This document shows positions 37,473 through 46,817 of a stretch of DNA of 64,000 nt, piece after piece. The stretch spans positions 307,702-371,701 of the forward strand of contig WTFY01000003.1 in the NCBI GenBank assembly GCA_011523795.1, in the 5' to 3' direction. The notes beneath the pieces are model-generated. The model saw only the letters and a list, made by a program, of their open reading frames with translations, was not told the origin of the DNA and did not search any database. Position 1 is the stretch's first letter; every line of letters begins with the position of its first letter. The DNA is from Gammaproteobacteria bacterium. GTDB taxonomy: Bacteria > Pseudomonadota > Gammaproteobacteria > UBA4575. The translations under genes were made by a program, and so were the position numbers.

Positions 37473-38867
37473 TCAGTCCTGCAGCCCGCCATGAACCAGC
37501 CTGGAAGGATCCAGGAGCCTCCTCAGCTGCTCGTCGTCAAGGTCCGTCATTTCCTTGGCCACCTCCAGGATTGGCCTGCCGGATGTATAGGCAGCCTTGG
37601 CAATTTCCGCACCCTTTTCGTAACCCACGATACGGTTCATGGCCGTGACAAGCATCGGGTTTTTGGACAAGGCATCCTGCAGCACGTCTTCATTTACAGT
37701 GAACCCTGCAATTGCCTTGTCTGCCAGTGCCCGGGAGGCATTTGCAAGCAGTTCGATGCTCTGTAACAGATTGTAGGCAATCACCGGCAGCATTACATTC
37801 AGCTGGAAATTTCCTGCCTGTCCTGCAATCGTTATGGTCGTATCATTGCCCATCACCTGCGCACACACCATGGTGACTGACTCCGGTATCACCGGGTTTA
37901 CCTTGCCTGGCATGATACTGCTGCCAGGCTGCAGGGAAGGCAGCGAAATTTCTCCAAGTCCTGCCAGAGGTCCCGAGTTCATCCACCTCAGGTCATTGGA
38001 AATTTTCATCAGGCTGACTGCCAGGGTTTTCAGCTGGCCGCTCATTTCGACTGCGCTGTCCTGACTGCTCAATCCTTCAAACTTGTTCAATTTGGATTGA
38101 AATGGAAATCCCGTCAATCCTTCAAGCCGCTGGGCAACCATGACTCCAAACCCCGAATCCGCATTGACTCCGCTGCCCACGGCCGTCCCTCCCTGCGCCA
38201 GCTGGGACATGCGACCCAGCGCATGATCCAGGCGTTCCTCGCAATAGGCAATCTGCTGTGCCCAGGCCCCAAGCTCCTGCTCCAGGGTCACGGGCATGGC
38301 ATCCATCAAATGCGTACGCCCGGTCTTTACATGCTTCCCATACAGCTCGGCCTTGTCTTGCAGCACCTCGACCAGATGTGCAAGGGCAGGCTTGAGAGCC
38401 CTGTCGGCCTGCAGGCATGCGCTTACATGAATGGCAGTAGGAATCACATCATTGGAGCTCTGGCTCATATTGACGTGATCGTTCGGGTGTACATCAGACT
38501 CCATCAGCGAACTGGCAAGACGGGCAATGACTTCATTTGCATTCATGTTCGTGCTGGTACCGGATCCTGTCTGAAAAACATCAACAGGAAAATGCGTATC
38601 ATATTCACCGGCCGCGACGGACATGCATGCCTGTACGATTGCTGACTCCGTATCCCCTGCCAACAGGCCAAGCTCTGCGTTTGCCTGGGCACAGGCAGCC
38701 TTGATCAGACCAAGTGCCTGGATGAAAGGCCTGGGAAGAGTCAGACCGCTTATGGGAAAATTGTCAATGGCTCTTTGTGTCTGCGCACCATACAAGGCGT
38801 CAGCCGGCACGTTCAGTTCGCCCATACTGTCTTTTTCGGTACGGAATTTTGAATCTTTCACTGGCAT
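37473..38867 (-). CDS. fumC: Class II fumarate hydratase
   Basis: The 464-residue iron-independent fumarase is recognised by DALYGAQTQRAIDNFPISG, QTGSGTSTNMNANEVIA, HVNMSQSSNDVIPTAIH and the signature GSSIMPGKVNPVIPE. The absence of an Fe-S cluster makes it the oxidative-stress-resistant type. It is divergent from purB, with 104 bp between starts, and convergent with acnA. Confidence 0.98.
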   Translation of the reverse strand: MPVKDSKFRTEKDSMGELNVPADALYGAQTQRAIDNFPISGLTLPRPFIQALGLIKAACAQANAELGLLAGDTESAIVQACMSVAAGEYDTHFPVDVFQTGSGTSTNMNANEVIARLASSLMESDVHPNDHVNMSQSSNDVIPTAIHVSACLQADRALKPALAHLVEVLQDKAELYGKHVKTGRTHLMDAMPVTLEQELGAWAQQIAYCEERLDHALGRMSQLAQGGTAVGSGVNADSGFGVMVAQRLEGLTGFPFQSKLNKFEGLSSQDSAVEMSGQLKTLAVSLMKISNDLRWMNSGPLAGLGEISLPSLQPGSSIMPGKVNPVIPESVTMVCAQVMGNDTTITIAGQAGNFQLNVMLPVIAYNLLQSIELLANASRALADKAIAGFTVNEDVLQDALSKNPMLVTAMNRIVGYEKGAEIAKAAYTSGRPILEVAKEMTDLDDEQLRRLLDPSRLVHGGLQD

Positions 38868-38926
38868 ATCCAGACCCGGGTCAAGAATGGTCGTTTGTTT
38901 TCAGCCCTGCTGCTAGGGCACTGTAG

Positions 38927-38932
38927 TATAAT
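38927..38932 (+). promoter_or_regulatory. Possible -10 element for purB
   Basis: A perfect TATAAT lies 39 bp before the purB ATG in the fumC-purB divergent gap. The sequence at the -35 distance is weak (GCCCTG). A PurR-type operator (ACGCAAACGTTTGCGT-like) was not seen. Confidence 0.35.
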
Positions 38933-38971
38933 GAACGATTGTACGGATTATAAGTTGATTTGCGATAAATA

Positions 38972-40342
38972 ATGAGTTCAGCCAGTCCGCTTACCGCCAT
39001 TTCCCCCATCGACGGTCGATACTCCAGCAAGACTCAAGCGCTGCAGCATATCGCCAGCGAATTTGGCCTCGTCTACTACCGGCTCCTAGTTGAAATAGGA
39101 TGGCTCAAATCCCTGATGGAAAATCCTTCAATTCCTGAAGCCAGGCCGCTATCCGATTCTGCACGCGAATACCTAGAGGGTATTGTTTCAGGCTTCACGA
39201 TCAATGAAGCACAAAAGATCAAGGACATCGAGACCAGGATCAACCATGATGTCAAGGCGGTCGAATACTACCTGAAAGAGAAGCTTGCCTTGCACAGGGA
39301 GTTGAGAAGCATGGCCGAATTTGTACACTTCGCGTGTACCTCTGAGGACATTAACAGCATGGCCTACTCACTGATGCTTACGGACCTGCGCGCCAAAGTG
39401 TTAGTGCCGAGTATTGAACAGCTCATCTCATGCCTGCTAGGCCATGCTCATGAATGGGCAGACATGGCCATGCTGTCACGCACACATGGACAACCGGCAT
39501 CACCGACTACCCTGGGCAAGGAATTTGCCAATGTAACGGTTCGAGTACGGAGCCAGCTTGAAGGCTTTCAGGCCACCAGGCTGTATGGAAAGATGAATGG
39601 TGCATCCGGCAACTACAATGCACACCGCATAGCCTATCCGGATGTTGACTGGGAAGCGCTTGCGAGGAGGCTGGCTGAAGAATTCGGCTTGAGCTGGAAT
39701 CGCCACACGGCGCAGGCAGAACCCCATGACTGCATAGCAGAGTTTTGTGATGCGTTGCGCAGGATCAACATCATTCTGATTGATTTCTGCAGGGATATAT
39801 GGGCCTACATTTCAATCGGCTATTTCAAGCAGAAACTCGTCAAGTCGGAAGTTGGCTCGTCGGCCATGCCGCATAAAGTCAACCCGATAGATTTCGAAAA
39901 TGCCGAGGGCAACTTTGGCATAGCCAACGCATTGCTGGACCACTTTTCATCAAAGCTGCCCATCTCCCGCTGGCAGAGGGATTTAAGCGATTCGACGGTC
40001 TTGCGTAACCTGGGTGTCGCGGCAGCACACTGTGAGATAGGCTATCGCTCGCTGATAAGGGGCATGACGAGGCTCGAAGTGGACAGCGACCAAATGCTTC
40101 AAGACTTGGACCGCAACCTGCAGATACTTGCCGAGCCCATTCAGACGGTGATGAGAAAATACAAGATCGAAGGCGCATACGAGAAGCTGAAGGAATTTTC
40201 GCGCGGCGAGATACTGGACCGCGACAAGCTTGACAGCTTTATCCGCTCACTGGACCTGCCAGATCACGAAAAGAACAAGCTACTGGTACTGACGCCGGCC
40301 AGCTATACCGGCTTGGCTGCAATGCTTGCAAGAAACGCCTGA
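38972..40342 (+). CDS. purB: Adenylosuccinate lyase
   Basis: The 456-residue enzyme acts twice in purine synthesis, cleaving SAICAR and adenylosuccinate. Motifs include ISPIDGRYSSKTQAL at the start, INHDVKAVEYYLKEKL, ACTSEDINSMAYSLML, SRTHGQPASPTTLGKE and the signature GSSAMPHKVNPIDFENAEGN. It converges with the DUF4340 gene, leaving only 6 bp between stops. Confidence 0.98.
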   Translation: MSSASPLTAISPIDGRYSSKTQALQHIASEFGLVYYRLLVEIGWLKSLMENPSIPEARPLSDSAREYLEGIVSGFTINEAQKIKDIETRINHDVKAVEYYLKEKLALHRELRSMAEFVHFACTSEDINSMAYSLMLTDLRAKVLVPSIEQLISCLLGHAHEWADMAMLSRTHGQPASPTTLGKEFANVTVRVRSQLEGFQATRLYGKMNGASGNYNAHRIAYPDVDWEALARRLAEEFGLSWNRHTAQAEPHDCIAEFCDALRRINIILIDFCRDIWAYISIGYFKQKLVKSEVGSSAMPHKVNPIDFENAEGNFGIANALLDHFSSKLPISRWQRDLSDSTVLRNLGVAAAHCEIGYRSLIRGMTRLEVDSDQMLQDLDRNLQILAEPIQTVMRKYKIEGAYEKLKEFSRGEILDRDKLDSFIRSLDLPDHEKNKLLVLTPASYTGLAAMLARNA

Positions 40343-40348
40343 TCTGCC

Positions 40349-41392
40349 CTACCCATCTTTCTGCAGCAGGATGTCCTCCAGACGCTTGACCATCGCGTCC
40401 TGCGTTATGGTGGGTAACTCAAAAGCCCAGCCCGATACTTTCGGCTCCAGGGCTTCAACAAGTCTCCTGACCTGTGCAGCAGACGCCTGCCGGTTTTCTT
40501 CAGCACTTTCCAGTTCGATTTCGAGATTCAGCCGGACGTAGCGGTTTTTGCCTATTGAGAAAGTTCTGGCCTCCACATGCAATCCGTCATAGGTCCTGAA
40601 TGTCGCAATCGTGGAAGGCAGGATTTCCTCCCGGATGGATTGAAGCGAGACTACATTCCTGAGCTGCAATGACGAAAGTGCATTGGCCACCTGGTACAGT
40701 TCGGATTCGGATACCTGCATGTCATCAGAGACCGGGTGGTCCAAGGCAAACTCATAGTTTTCCCTGCTTACGTTTACTATGACAAGTTCATCCCCATCCA
40801 TGTGCCTTATCCTGATGCTTTCAATGTCCTCGGGCGGAATGTCCAGGATGTCCTTTCGTAACCACCAGGCAGCATCCCTGTCCAGATGCAGCCTCCTGTC
40901 AATTAACCAGCTCTGTGCATCACCCGCCTTTCTGATGAACTGGGTGTCCTGCAGGTTGCCCTTCTTCCCGGTAATAACCCGTACCGTTTCAGGAAGTCCC
41001 GTAATTGTAAACTGCACACCCTGTGCATCGGCATTGGAGATATCCTCAACTCCGATTCTGGAATAATTTTCCTGGCTGGCTGTCTTCTTCTCGATCAGCC
41101 TGGCCTGGGCCATTTCACTGAATATTCCCCGTACCGCAGAGATGTCCGCTTCATAGTCATGCCGGTTCGAGACCACCCAGCCGTCCTCGGACTTTCGTAC
41201 CTCAGCCAGAAGCTGGTTGCCTGCCCTGTGCAGAGTGAGTTTCGTAACCAGACCAAGGTTCTGCGCCAAGTCTGGGATCAGCTGTGCATCTTCTACCGAG
41301 ACCCCTTTTTCAGATTCAAGAGCGGTGAAGTAGTACGCAATGCCACCTGCAATAACGATGAAAGTAAGTATGATCAGTGACTTCAGACTCAT
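40349..41392 (-). CDS. DUF4340-domain membrane-anchored protein
   Basis: The 347-residue protein begins with an N-terminal anchor (LIILTFIVIAGGIAYYFTAL), and the rest is a predicted periplasmic beta-rich domain. Segments such as VTKLTLHRAGNQLLAEVRKSEDGWVVSN and a repeated second half fit DUF4340. It overlaps the GldG-like gene by 4 bp and is the last gene of the ATPase-permease-GldG-DUF4340 cluster. The function of the family is unknown; a structural or lipoprotein-handling role for the ABC complex has been suggested only by context. Confidence 0.82.
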   Translation of the reverse strand: MSLKSLIILTFIVIAGGIAYYFTALESEKGVSVEDAQLIPDLAQNLGLVTKLTLHRAGNQLLAEVRKSEDGWVVSNRHDYEADISAVRGIFSEMAQARLIEKKTASQENYSRIGVEDISNADAQGVQFTITGLPETVRVITGKKGNLQDTQFIRKAGDAQSWLIDRRLHLDRDAAWWLRKDILDIPPEDIESIRIRHMDGDELVIVNVSRENYEFALDHPVSDDMQVSESELYQVANALSSLQLRNVVSLQSIREEILPSTIATFRTYDGLHVEARTFSIGKNRYVRLNLEIELESAEENRQASAAQVRRLVEALEPKVSGWAFELPTITQDAMVKRLEDILLQKDG

Positions 41393-43290
41393 AAGCCTAA
41401 TGCACGTCTCCTTCTCCTGCTGCGTACGATGGATAACGCCAGAGCCAGTATGGAAATGATCAGGGGCACCAGCCCGATATTAATAAACTTCAAGGTTGTC
41501 CCAAGCCGTTCGATATCCAGGTTCAGGTTATGGCGGACTTTTCGCAGCTCTTTGCGAATACTGAGTTTTTCCTGCTGGAATTTCTGGATTTCCGCTTCCT
41601 GTTCAGGCGAAAGTACCAGGGCATTGATGTCGTCGCGCTGATTCTGCAGGGCAATCAGCTTTTCTTCGGTTTCCTTGAGTCTCGCCTGCAGGGATTCCTC
41701 CGTAGCGCGAAACTTCTGGTCCGCTTCAAGCCGCAGCTCATTGACTCTCTCAAAGGGGCGTGAAGAGGTCTCCCGACCACGGATACTGATCAGGTCCGAA
41801 CTCCCGGTAAAGTTGTCCAGCATATTGGCAAACAGCGCACCGTTGTCAGACCAGGCATTCAGGATTTTCTGACCAAAAAACTCTTGAACCTGTACCCACA
41901 TGCGGTCACTGAGGGTGTCCGTGTCGGCAACAACCAGGAGGTTGGTATCCCCATTGGTCCTGGCAACATGCTCTCCGGTACCCGCCTGATTGCCAGGTTC
42001 TGCATCAGGCCGCCCATCCGGAAAGGCTGAACTCAAAACTCCCTGGATGCGGCCCATCAGGGTATAGGATGAGCCCGTTGCTTCAAATCCGGATGACAAC
42101 TGGTCCAGTTCAGGCAGGAAACGGAATCGTGTCGCCTTGACCAAATCCGAATCCGTGCTGGAGCTTACGATAGGCACCAGCCTGATCGCGGCATCTTCCC
42201 TGACTCCGATATGACCCGCCACGCCCAGGCTCACCAGTTCCAGTTCAGAAGTGACCACATCCTTGCTGTTCAGGCCCTCTTTACTCACGGCCAGCAGCCC
42301 GTAATGGCGTGCCTGCCCCTGGTCTCCGGTACTCACTGTGAGGGCATACTTTCGATCCAGTACGACATCAGCCGGATCAAACTCAATGCCCCAGGCATCA
42401 AACAGTTTGGGCACGCTCGAGCTTCGACCCCCCTGCACTTCCAATGGAGAGCCTTCCTGGCGTACCGGGGTATCGACTTCGGAATGAGGGTCCACGAAAA
42501 ATATTGCCTTGCCACCCCGCATCACGAACTGATCAATCGAATACAGTGCCGAATCACTGAGATTCTTGGGGTGGATCACCATCAACAGGTCAATTTCATC
42601 ACTGATCTTGTCCGCGGCCACATCAAGCTGCTTGAGCATGAACGACTGTCGCAACTGGGTGATAATCGCCCATTCTGTCGTCATTTGGGCGGATTCCATG
42701 TCAAACCCGCCGAACACGGGTAACAGGGTATGCACCCCTACCACCGGTTTATCAGGGTTCGACAGGTTAAAAATCATCCGTGAGACGTCATATTCCAGAA
42801 ACTGCTCACGTTGCGGCTGGAAAAAACCGATGGTCTCGGTTTCCCCTATTGCATTACTGGCCGCCAGTCCAAAATATATCTTCTCGCCTGAACTGCCGAT
42901 CGGCACCCCTTGCAGGCCCAATGCTGAAGCCCTGTCTTCTTCTTCAGAATACGGCAAAGGATCGACGACATTGAGTACCACCTTGCCTTCCGAAAGGGTT
43001 GCGTATTCCTGGAGCAGTTCCCTTACCCGCATCGCATAGGTCCGAAGCTGCGGAACATCTTCACTGGCCTTGTCGGAATAAAACAGGTACAGGGTGATCG
43101 GTTCGGCAATGCTGCCCAAGATATTGCGCGTGCCCTCCGTCAGGGTGTATAGCTTGTTTTCTGTCAGGTCTGCCCGCATGGATGTCAGCAGGAGATTGCT
43201 CAGCATGTTCACCACGAGAAACAAGGCTGCCACCCCGAGCAGGCCAGCTGATGTGATTGTCCTCTTGCTGCTTTCCGCCACGAGTATCAA
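41389..43290 (-). CDS. gldG: GldG-like ABC-type auxiliary protein
   Basis: The 633-residue protein has an N-terminal helix (AGLLGVAALFLVVNMLSNLLL), a large periplasmic region typical of the gliding-motility auxiliary / ABC_transp_aux family (TLTEGTRNILGSIAEPITLYLFYSDKA; DLLMVIHPKNLSDSALYSIDQFVMRGGKAIFFVDPH), a coiled-coil (residues ~540-605) and a C-terminal helix (FINIGLVPLIISILALALSI). The first codon is a TTG overlapping the permease stop; a GTG at 43281 is an alternative. In gammaproteobacteria this set occurs without gliding, so the name reflects homology only. Confidence 0.87.
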   Translation of the reverse strand: MILVAESSKRTITSAGLLGVAALFLVVNMLSNLLLTSMRADLTENKLYTLTEGTRNILGSIAEPITLYLFYSDKASEDVPQLRTYAMRVRELLQEYATLSEGKVVLNVVDPLPYSEEEDRASALGLQGVPIGSSGEKIYFGLAASNAIGETETIGFFQPQREQFLEYDVSRMIFNLSNPDKPVVGVHTLLPVFGGFDMESAQMTTEWAIITQLRQSFMLKQLDVAADKISDEIDLLMVIHPKNLSDSALYSIDQFVMRGGKAIFFVDPHSEVDTPVRQEGSPLEVQGGRSSSVPKLFDAWGIEFDPADVVLDRKYALTVSTGDQGQARHYGLLAVSKEGLNSKDVVTSELELVSLGVAGHIGVREDAAIRLVPIVSSSTDSDLVKATRFRFLPELDQLSSGFEATGSSYTLMGRIQGVLSSAFPDGRPDAEPGNQAGTGEHVARTNGDTNLLVVADTDTLSDRMWVQVQEFFGQKILNAWSDNGALFANMLDNFTGSSDLISIRGRETSSRPFERVNELRLEADQKFRATEESLQARLKETEEKLIALQNQRDDINALVLSPEQEAEIQKFQQEKLSIRKELRKVRHNLNLDIERLGTTLKFINIGLVPLIISILALALSIVRSRRRRRALGL

Positions 43291-44021
43291 TCCGCTTTTT
43301 TCATGTCTACAACCAATGCGTTGGCATAAAGCCAGCAGCCGATCAGCGAGACAAAATACACCAGGTCCCGTACATCGATGACACCTCTGGCTATCGAGCT
43401 GTAGTGAGTAAGAAAACTCAGCAAGGCCAGCGAATCCACTATGTTCTGCGGGATCCAGATCTTGAAGAAATTAAGCACCAGGGGTGAACCAGCCAGCAAA
43501 AACACGAAACAGATGACCACAGTGATAATGAATGCAATAACCTGATTACGCGTCGTGGCCGAAATGCAGGCCCCAATGGACAAGAATCCTCCAGCCATCA
43601 AGAAGCTTCCCAGGTAGGCTGTAAAAATCACGCCATTGTCAGGCTCGCCCAGATAATTCACCGTAAGCCACAGGGGAAAGGTCAAGGCCAGAGCGATCCC
43701 GATAAACAGCCACGCAGCAAGATATTTTCCAACGACGGCCTGACCGACTGAAATGGGCAGGGTGATCAGCAGTTCAATGCTTCCTGTTTTTCGCTCTTCT
43801 GCCCAGAGGCGCATGGCGATGGCAGGAACCAGGAACAGGTACAGCCATGGGTGAAACTGGAAAAATGGATTCAGGTCTGCCTGACCGCGTTCATACAGGT
43901 GGCCCAGGTAAAAAGTCAGGGCACCGCTCATGATCAGGAAAATTACTATGAATACATATGCAACCGGCGTCGCAAAGTAACTGCCCAGTTCACGCCTGAA
44001 AATCGTGATTACACCATTCAT
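43287..44021 (-). CDS. ABC transporter permease (ABC-2 type, GldF-like)
   Basis: The 244-residue protein has six predicted membrane helices, starting IFRRELGSYFATPVAYVFIVIFLIMSG. The conserved motif MRLWAEERKTGSIELLITLPISVGQAVVGKYLAAW is present. It overlaps the ATPase gene as ATGA and the GldG-like gene at its end, so all three are translationally coupled. Substrate unknown. Confidence 0.92.
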   Translation of the reverse strand: MNGVITIFRRELGSYFATPVAYVFIVIFLIMSGALTFYLGHLYERGQADLNPFFQFHPWLYLFLVPAIAMRLWAEERKTGSIELLITLPISVGQAVVGKYLAAWLFIGIALALTFPLWLTVNYLGEPDNGVIFTAYLGSFLMAGGFLSIGACISATTRNQVIAFIITVVICFVFLLAGSPLVLNFFKIWIPQNIVDSLALLSFLTHYSSIARGVIDVRDLVYFVSLIGCWLYANALVVDMKKAD

Positions 44022-44740
44022 GACAGCTTTGCTTGCGTGATTTCACGAAATACATCATCCAGCTTGTTCGAGGAAGATCTGTTACGCAGTCCCTCAGGCG
44101 TGTCATCTGCCACAATCCTTCCTTCATCAATGATGATGGCCCGGCTGCAGATGGCATCCACTTCGCCGAGGATGTGAGTAGAAATCACAATGACTTTTTC
44201 AGATGCGATACTTTCAATGAACTTCCGGACTTCATGCTTCTGGTTGGGGTCCAACCCATCCGTGGGTTCGTCCAGAACCAGTACATCAGGATCATGCAGG
44301 ATGGCCTGCGCCAACCCGACCCGTTTCTTGAATCCCTTGGACAAGGTCTCGATGGATTGACCAAGCACCTTTTCCAGGTGCAACCGGTCTATCACCTCGT
44401 CCTTGCGCATCGTTTTCCGGGACCCTCCCAATCCGCGCGCCCTGGCAATGAAGTCCAGATACTGCAGCGGTGTCATTTCACCATAGCTGGACCCCCCTTC
44501 GGGCAGGTAGCCAATCTTCTTTTTTACTTCAATGGGCTGCTTTGCAACATCAAAACCACAAACCTGGATCACACCTGATGTTGGAGCCAGGAATCCGGCA
44601 ATCATCTTCATGGTGGTGGACTTGCCGGCACCATTCGGACCTAGAAAACCGAGTACTTCGCCAGAACCGACCGAGAAAGAGATATCGTCGACGACCACTG
44701 AGTGACCAAATTTTTTGCTTAGGCGTTCTATGTTTATCAT
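44018..44740 (-). CDS. ABC transporter ATP-binding protein (GldA-like)
   Basis: The 240-residue ATPase carries Walker A GPNGAGKSTTMKMIAG, signature LSKGFKKRVGLAQAILHDP, Walker B VLVLDEPTDGLDPNQ and an H-loop ISTHIL. The KGFKKRVGLA signature variant is typical of the GldA/ABC-2 exporter group. It is the first gene of a four-gene operon with permease, GldG-like and DUF4340 proteins. Confidence 0.94.
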   Translation of the reverse strand: MINIERLSKKFGHSVVVDDISFSVGSGEVLGFLGPNGAGKSTTMKMIAGFLAPTSGVIQVCGFDVAKQPIEVKKKIGYLPEGGSSYGEMTPLQYLDFIARARGLGGSRKTMRKDEVIDRLHLEKVLGQSIETLSKGFKKRVGLAQAILHDPDVLVLDEPTDGLDPNQKHEVRKFIESIASEKVIVISTHILGEVDAICSRAIIIDEGRIVADDTPEGLRNRSSSNKLDDVFREITQAKLS

Positions 44741-44820
44741 GTCGATAATGCACTATGGCGAACTGCATTGTGCGTTCGCAATCGGCGCAGAATGTTACTA
44801 AAGATCAGTGAAGATTCAAA

Positions 44821-44837
44821 CACCCCTGCATCGGGTG
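44821..44837 (-). terminator. Weak hairpin after kdsB
   Basis: CACCC (44821-44825) pairs with GGGTG (44833-44837) around a 7-nt loop. On the minus strand the stem is followed by TTTGAATC. It lies 13 bp after the kdsB stop and before the ABC operon start, a sensible place for a terminator. The stem is short and the T run minimal. Confidence 0.3.
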
Positions 44838-44849
44838 CCCATAGTCCAT

Positions 44850-45572
44850 TTACATTATTTCCAGCAAGGCTTCATAATCTTCCCGTGTGTCCACCCCTAT
44901 CCCTGGCAAAGCCTGGCATAACTCGACATGTATCAAGACACCGTGTTCCAGTGCACGCATCTGCTCCAGGGACTCCTGCCGTTCGAGCATGGACCGAGGC
45001 CATTGCGTGAACCTGCACAGGAACCCTGCGCGATAGGCGTAAATACCGAGATGCCGGTACACAGTATGACTGACCGGCTGGCCAAAAGTTCTCGCATCCC
45101 GGCTGAAACCAAGTGCGACATGGTTCTCATCATGTATCACTTTCACTACGTTCCTGTCCCGAGTCTCGTCCTCGCCTTTCAATGCCGTACACAAGGTAGA
45201 CATGCTCACATCGGTACGGTTGTACAGGTTCGATGCAACTTGACGGACGTTCGCTCCCGGCATCATGGGTTCATCGCCCTGCAGGTTTACGATGATTGCG
45301 TCATCCTCCCAGGCATATCTTTGTGCGACTTCGGCAATCCGGTCCGTGCCCGACATATGCCGGTCTGAGGTAAGGCAGACTTCTGCATGAAAAGCCTCGG
45401 CCGCCTCGGCGATCCGCATGTCATCCGTTGCAATGATCACCTGTCCGGCACCACTGCCACACGCCTGGTTGTAAACATATTCAATAATCGGCCTGCCCCG
45501 GACTTCCAACAACACCTTTCCAGGTAGCCGTGCGGATGCGTAATGAGCAGGAATGACTACTTTGAATTCCAT
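44850..45572 (-). CDS. kdsB: 3-deoxy-manno-octulosonate cytidylyltransferase
   Basis: The 240-residue enzyme activates KDO as CMP-KDO for lipopolysaccharide. Motifs are VVIPAHYASARLPGKVLLEV, QVIIATDDMRIAEAAEAF, TSDRHMSGTDRIAEVA, IIVNLQGDEPMMPG and the C-terminal ALPGIGVDTREDYEAL. It ends the lol-msbA-lpxK-Trm112-kdsB cluster, 38 bp after the Trm112-like gene. Confidence 0.97.
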   Translation of the reverse strand: MEFKVVIPAHYASARLPGKVLLEVRGRPIIEYVYNQACGSGAGQVIIATDDMRIAEAAEAFHAEVCLTSDRHMSGTDRIAEVAQRYAWEDDAIIVNLQGDEPMMPGANVRQVASNLYNRTDVSMSTLCTALKGEDETRDRNVVKVIHDENHVALGFSRDARTFGQPVSHTVYRHLGIYAYRAGFLCRFTQWPRSMLERQESLEQMRALEHGVLIHVELCQALPGIGVDTREDYEALLEIM

Positions 45573-45610
45573 GAACCTGTGCGTCGCATGCGGGATTCAG
45601 CTGACAGCGG

Positions 45611-45805
45611 TCACTTGGATTTGTATTTGTCGTACTCCTCGTCAGTGATGGTTCTTGCTTCATGCTCCAGCATCACTGGAATACCATCGCGTATCGGATA
45701 GGCGAGGTGTGCAGACGTGGATATGAGCTCCTGTCGCTCCCTGTCATACTTCAATGGTCCCTTGGTTACCGGGCATACTAGAATTTCAAGCAATTGTCTG
45801 TCCAC
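45611..45805 (-). CDS. Trm112 family protein
   Basis: The 64-residue protein matches the Trm112/YcaR family: [23 protein letters not shown], then [20 protein letters not shown]. Only one Cys of the zinc ribbon is retained (VCPVTKG), which is common in bacterial members. The start is a GTG with GAGGGAA upstream, and the gene overlaps the end of lpxK by 20 bp. Eukaryotic Trm112 activates methyltransferases; the bacterial role is unclear. Confidence 0.92.
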   Translation of the reverse strand: MDRQLLEILVCPVTKGPLKYDRERQELISTSAHLAYPIRDGIPVMLEHEARTITDEEYDKYKSK

Positions 45806-46817
45806 GCGGAATTCCCTCGATCAAATTTGAGATTCGCTGTTCCAGTCTCGGATTGGGCAACACTATTATGGGTAGATACCAGATATCCCTGTCAACAAAC
45901 AGTTTGCACTTCAATGCATCTTTCTCGGTCATGAGAATCGGCTCATCGTCCCCAAATTCCAGGTCAGCCTCCGTATAAGAGTGATGATCGGGAAAAACAT
46001 GCCTGAAAAACCTGATGCCGGCACTCTCCAGCATCCTGAAAAACCGTGTTGGGTTTCCAAGCCCAGCCACGGCATGTACGCAGCAGCCTTTGAAATGCTG
46101 CAATGGCCTGCGTATCGTGTCCGAGCAAAGCGAAACCGCATCTTCCGCTACCACTTCGAAACTGTACTCGTAACCATCACAGCGACCGTTGCTGACCACC
46201 AGGTCACAACTCCGGGCACGTGAAACCGGCTCCCTCAACGGCCCTGCCGGCAAACACCTGCCATTGCCAAACCGCCTGTCCCCATCCACAACCAGAATTT
46301 CCACATTACGTGGCAATTTGTAATGCTGCAAGCCATCATCGGACAGTATCACGTCAGGCTTGTACTTTCTCGAAATCAGGCTCACTGCCTGCATGCGGTC
46401 TGCGGCGGCGACTACCGGGCATGAAATCTTCTGCACCAGCAACAAGGCTTCGTCCCCGACCTCTTCTGGCAGACTGTCAGGCTGGACATCAACGATTTTT
46501 CCGGCCTTGCGCTTCCGGTAACCCCGGCTCACCACGCCCACATTCAACCCCTGGTCCCTGCATCGTCTTGCCAGCCAGATCACAAAGGGCGTCTTGCCTG
46601 TACCCCCAACCGTGAGATTGCCCACGACCAGGATGAATACTGAAGGTGGAACTCGTCTGTGATGATAGACACGGTAGTAGAGCCTCCTGGCCCCTGCAGC
46701 AGCACGGAACAGCCAGGATAAAGGCAGCAGCAGCACAGAAACGATATTTCTCGAATACCAGATTTTTTCAGGGTCGAATCTCACACCGGATAAACCGAAC
46801 TCTTGGCTACGGCACAC
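45786..46817 (-). CDS. lpxK: Tetraacyldisaccharide 4'-kinase
   Basis: The ~343-residue membrane-associated kinase phosphorylates the lipid A disaccharide. It has the N-terminal hydrophobic segment [21 protein letters not shown], an unusual P-loop [19 protein letters not shown], the [10 protein letters not shown] motif, [23 protein letters not shown], and MTEKDALKC. The start appears to be a GTG that overlaps the msbA stop; another GTG 11 codons on (46784) is possible. Confidence 0.95.
   Translation of the reverse strand: MCRSQEFGLSGVRFDPEKIWYSRNIVSVLLLPLSWLFRAAAGARRLYYRVYHHRRVPPSVFILVVGNLTVGGTGKTPFVIWLARRCRDQGLNVGVVSRGYRKRKAGKIVDVQPDSLPEEVGDEALLLVQKISCPVVAAADRMQAVSLISRKYKPDVILSDDGLQHYKLPRNVEILVVDGDRRFGNGRCLPAGPLREPVSRARSCDLVVSNGRCDGYEYSFEVVAEDAVSLCSDTIRRPLQHFKGCCVHAVAGLGNPTRFFRMLESAGIRFFRHVFPDHHSYTEADLEFGDDEPILMTEKDALKCKLFVDRDIWYLPIIVLPNPRLEQRISNLIEGIPRGQTIA

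Noticed and set aside
40349..44740. Gliding motility operon
   Set aside because: Only the ATPase/permease/GldG part is present, as in many non-gliding proteobacteria; none of the other gliding genes is here.
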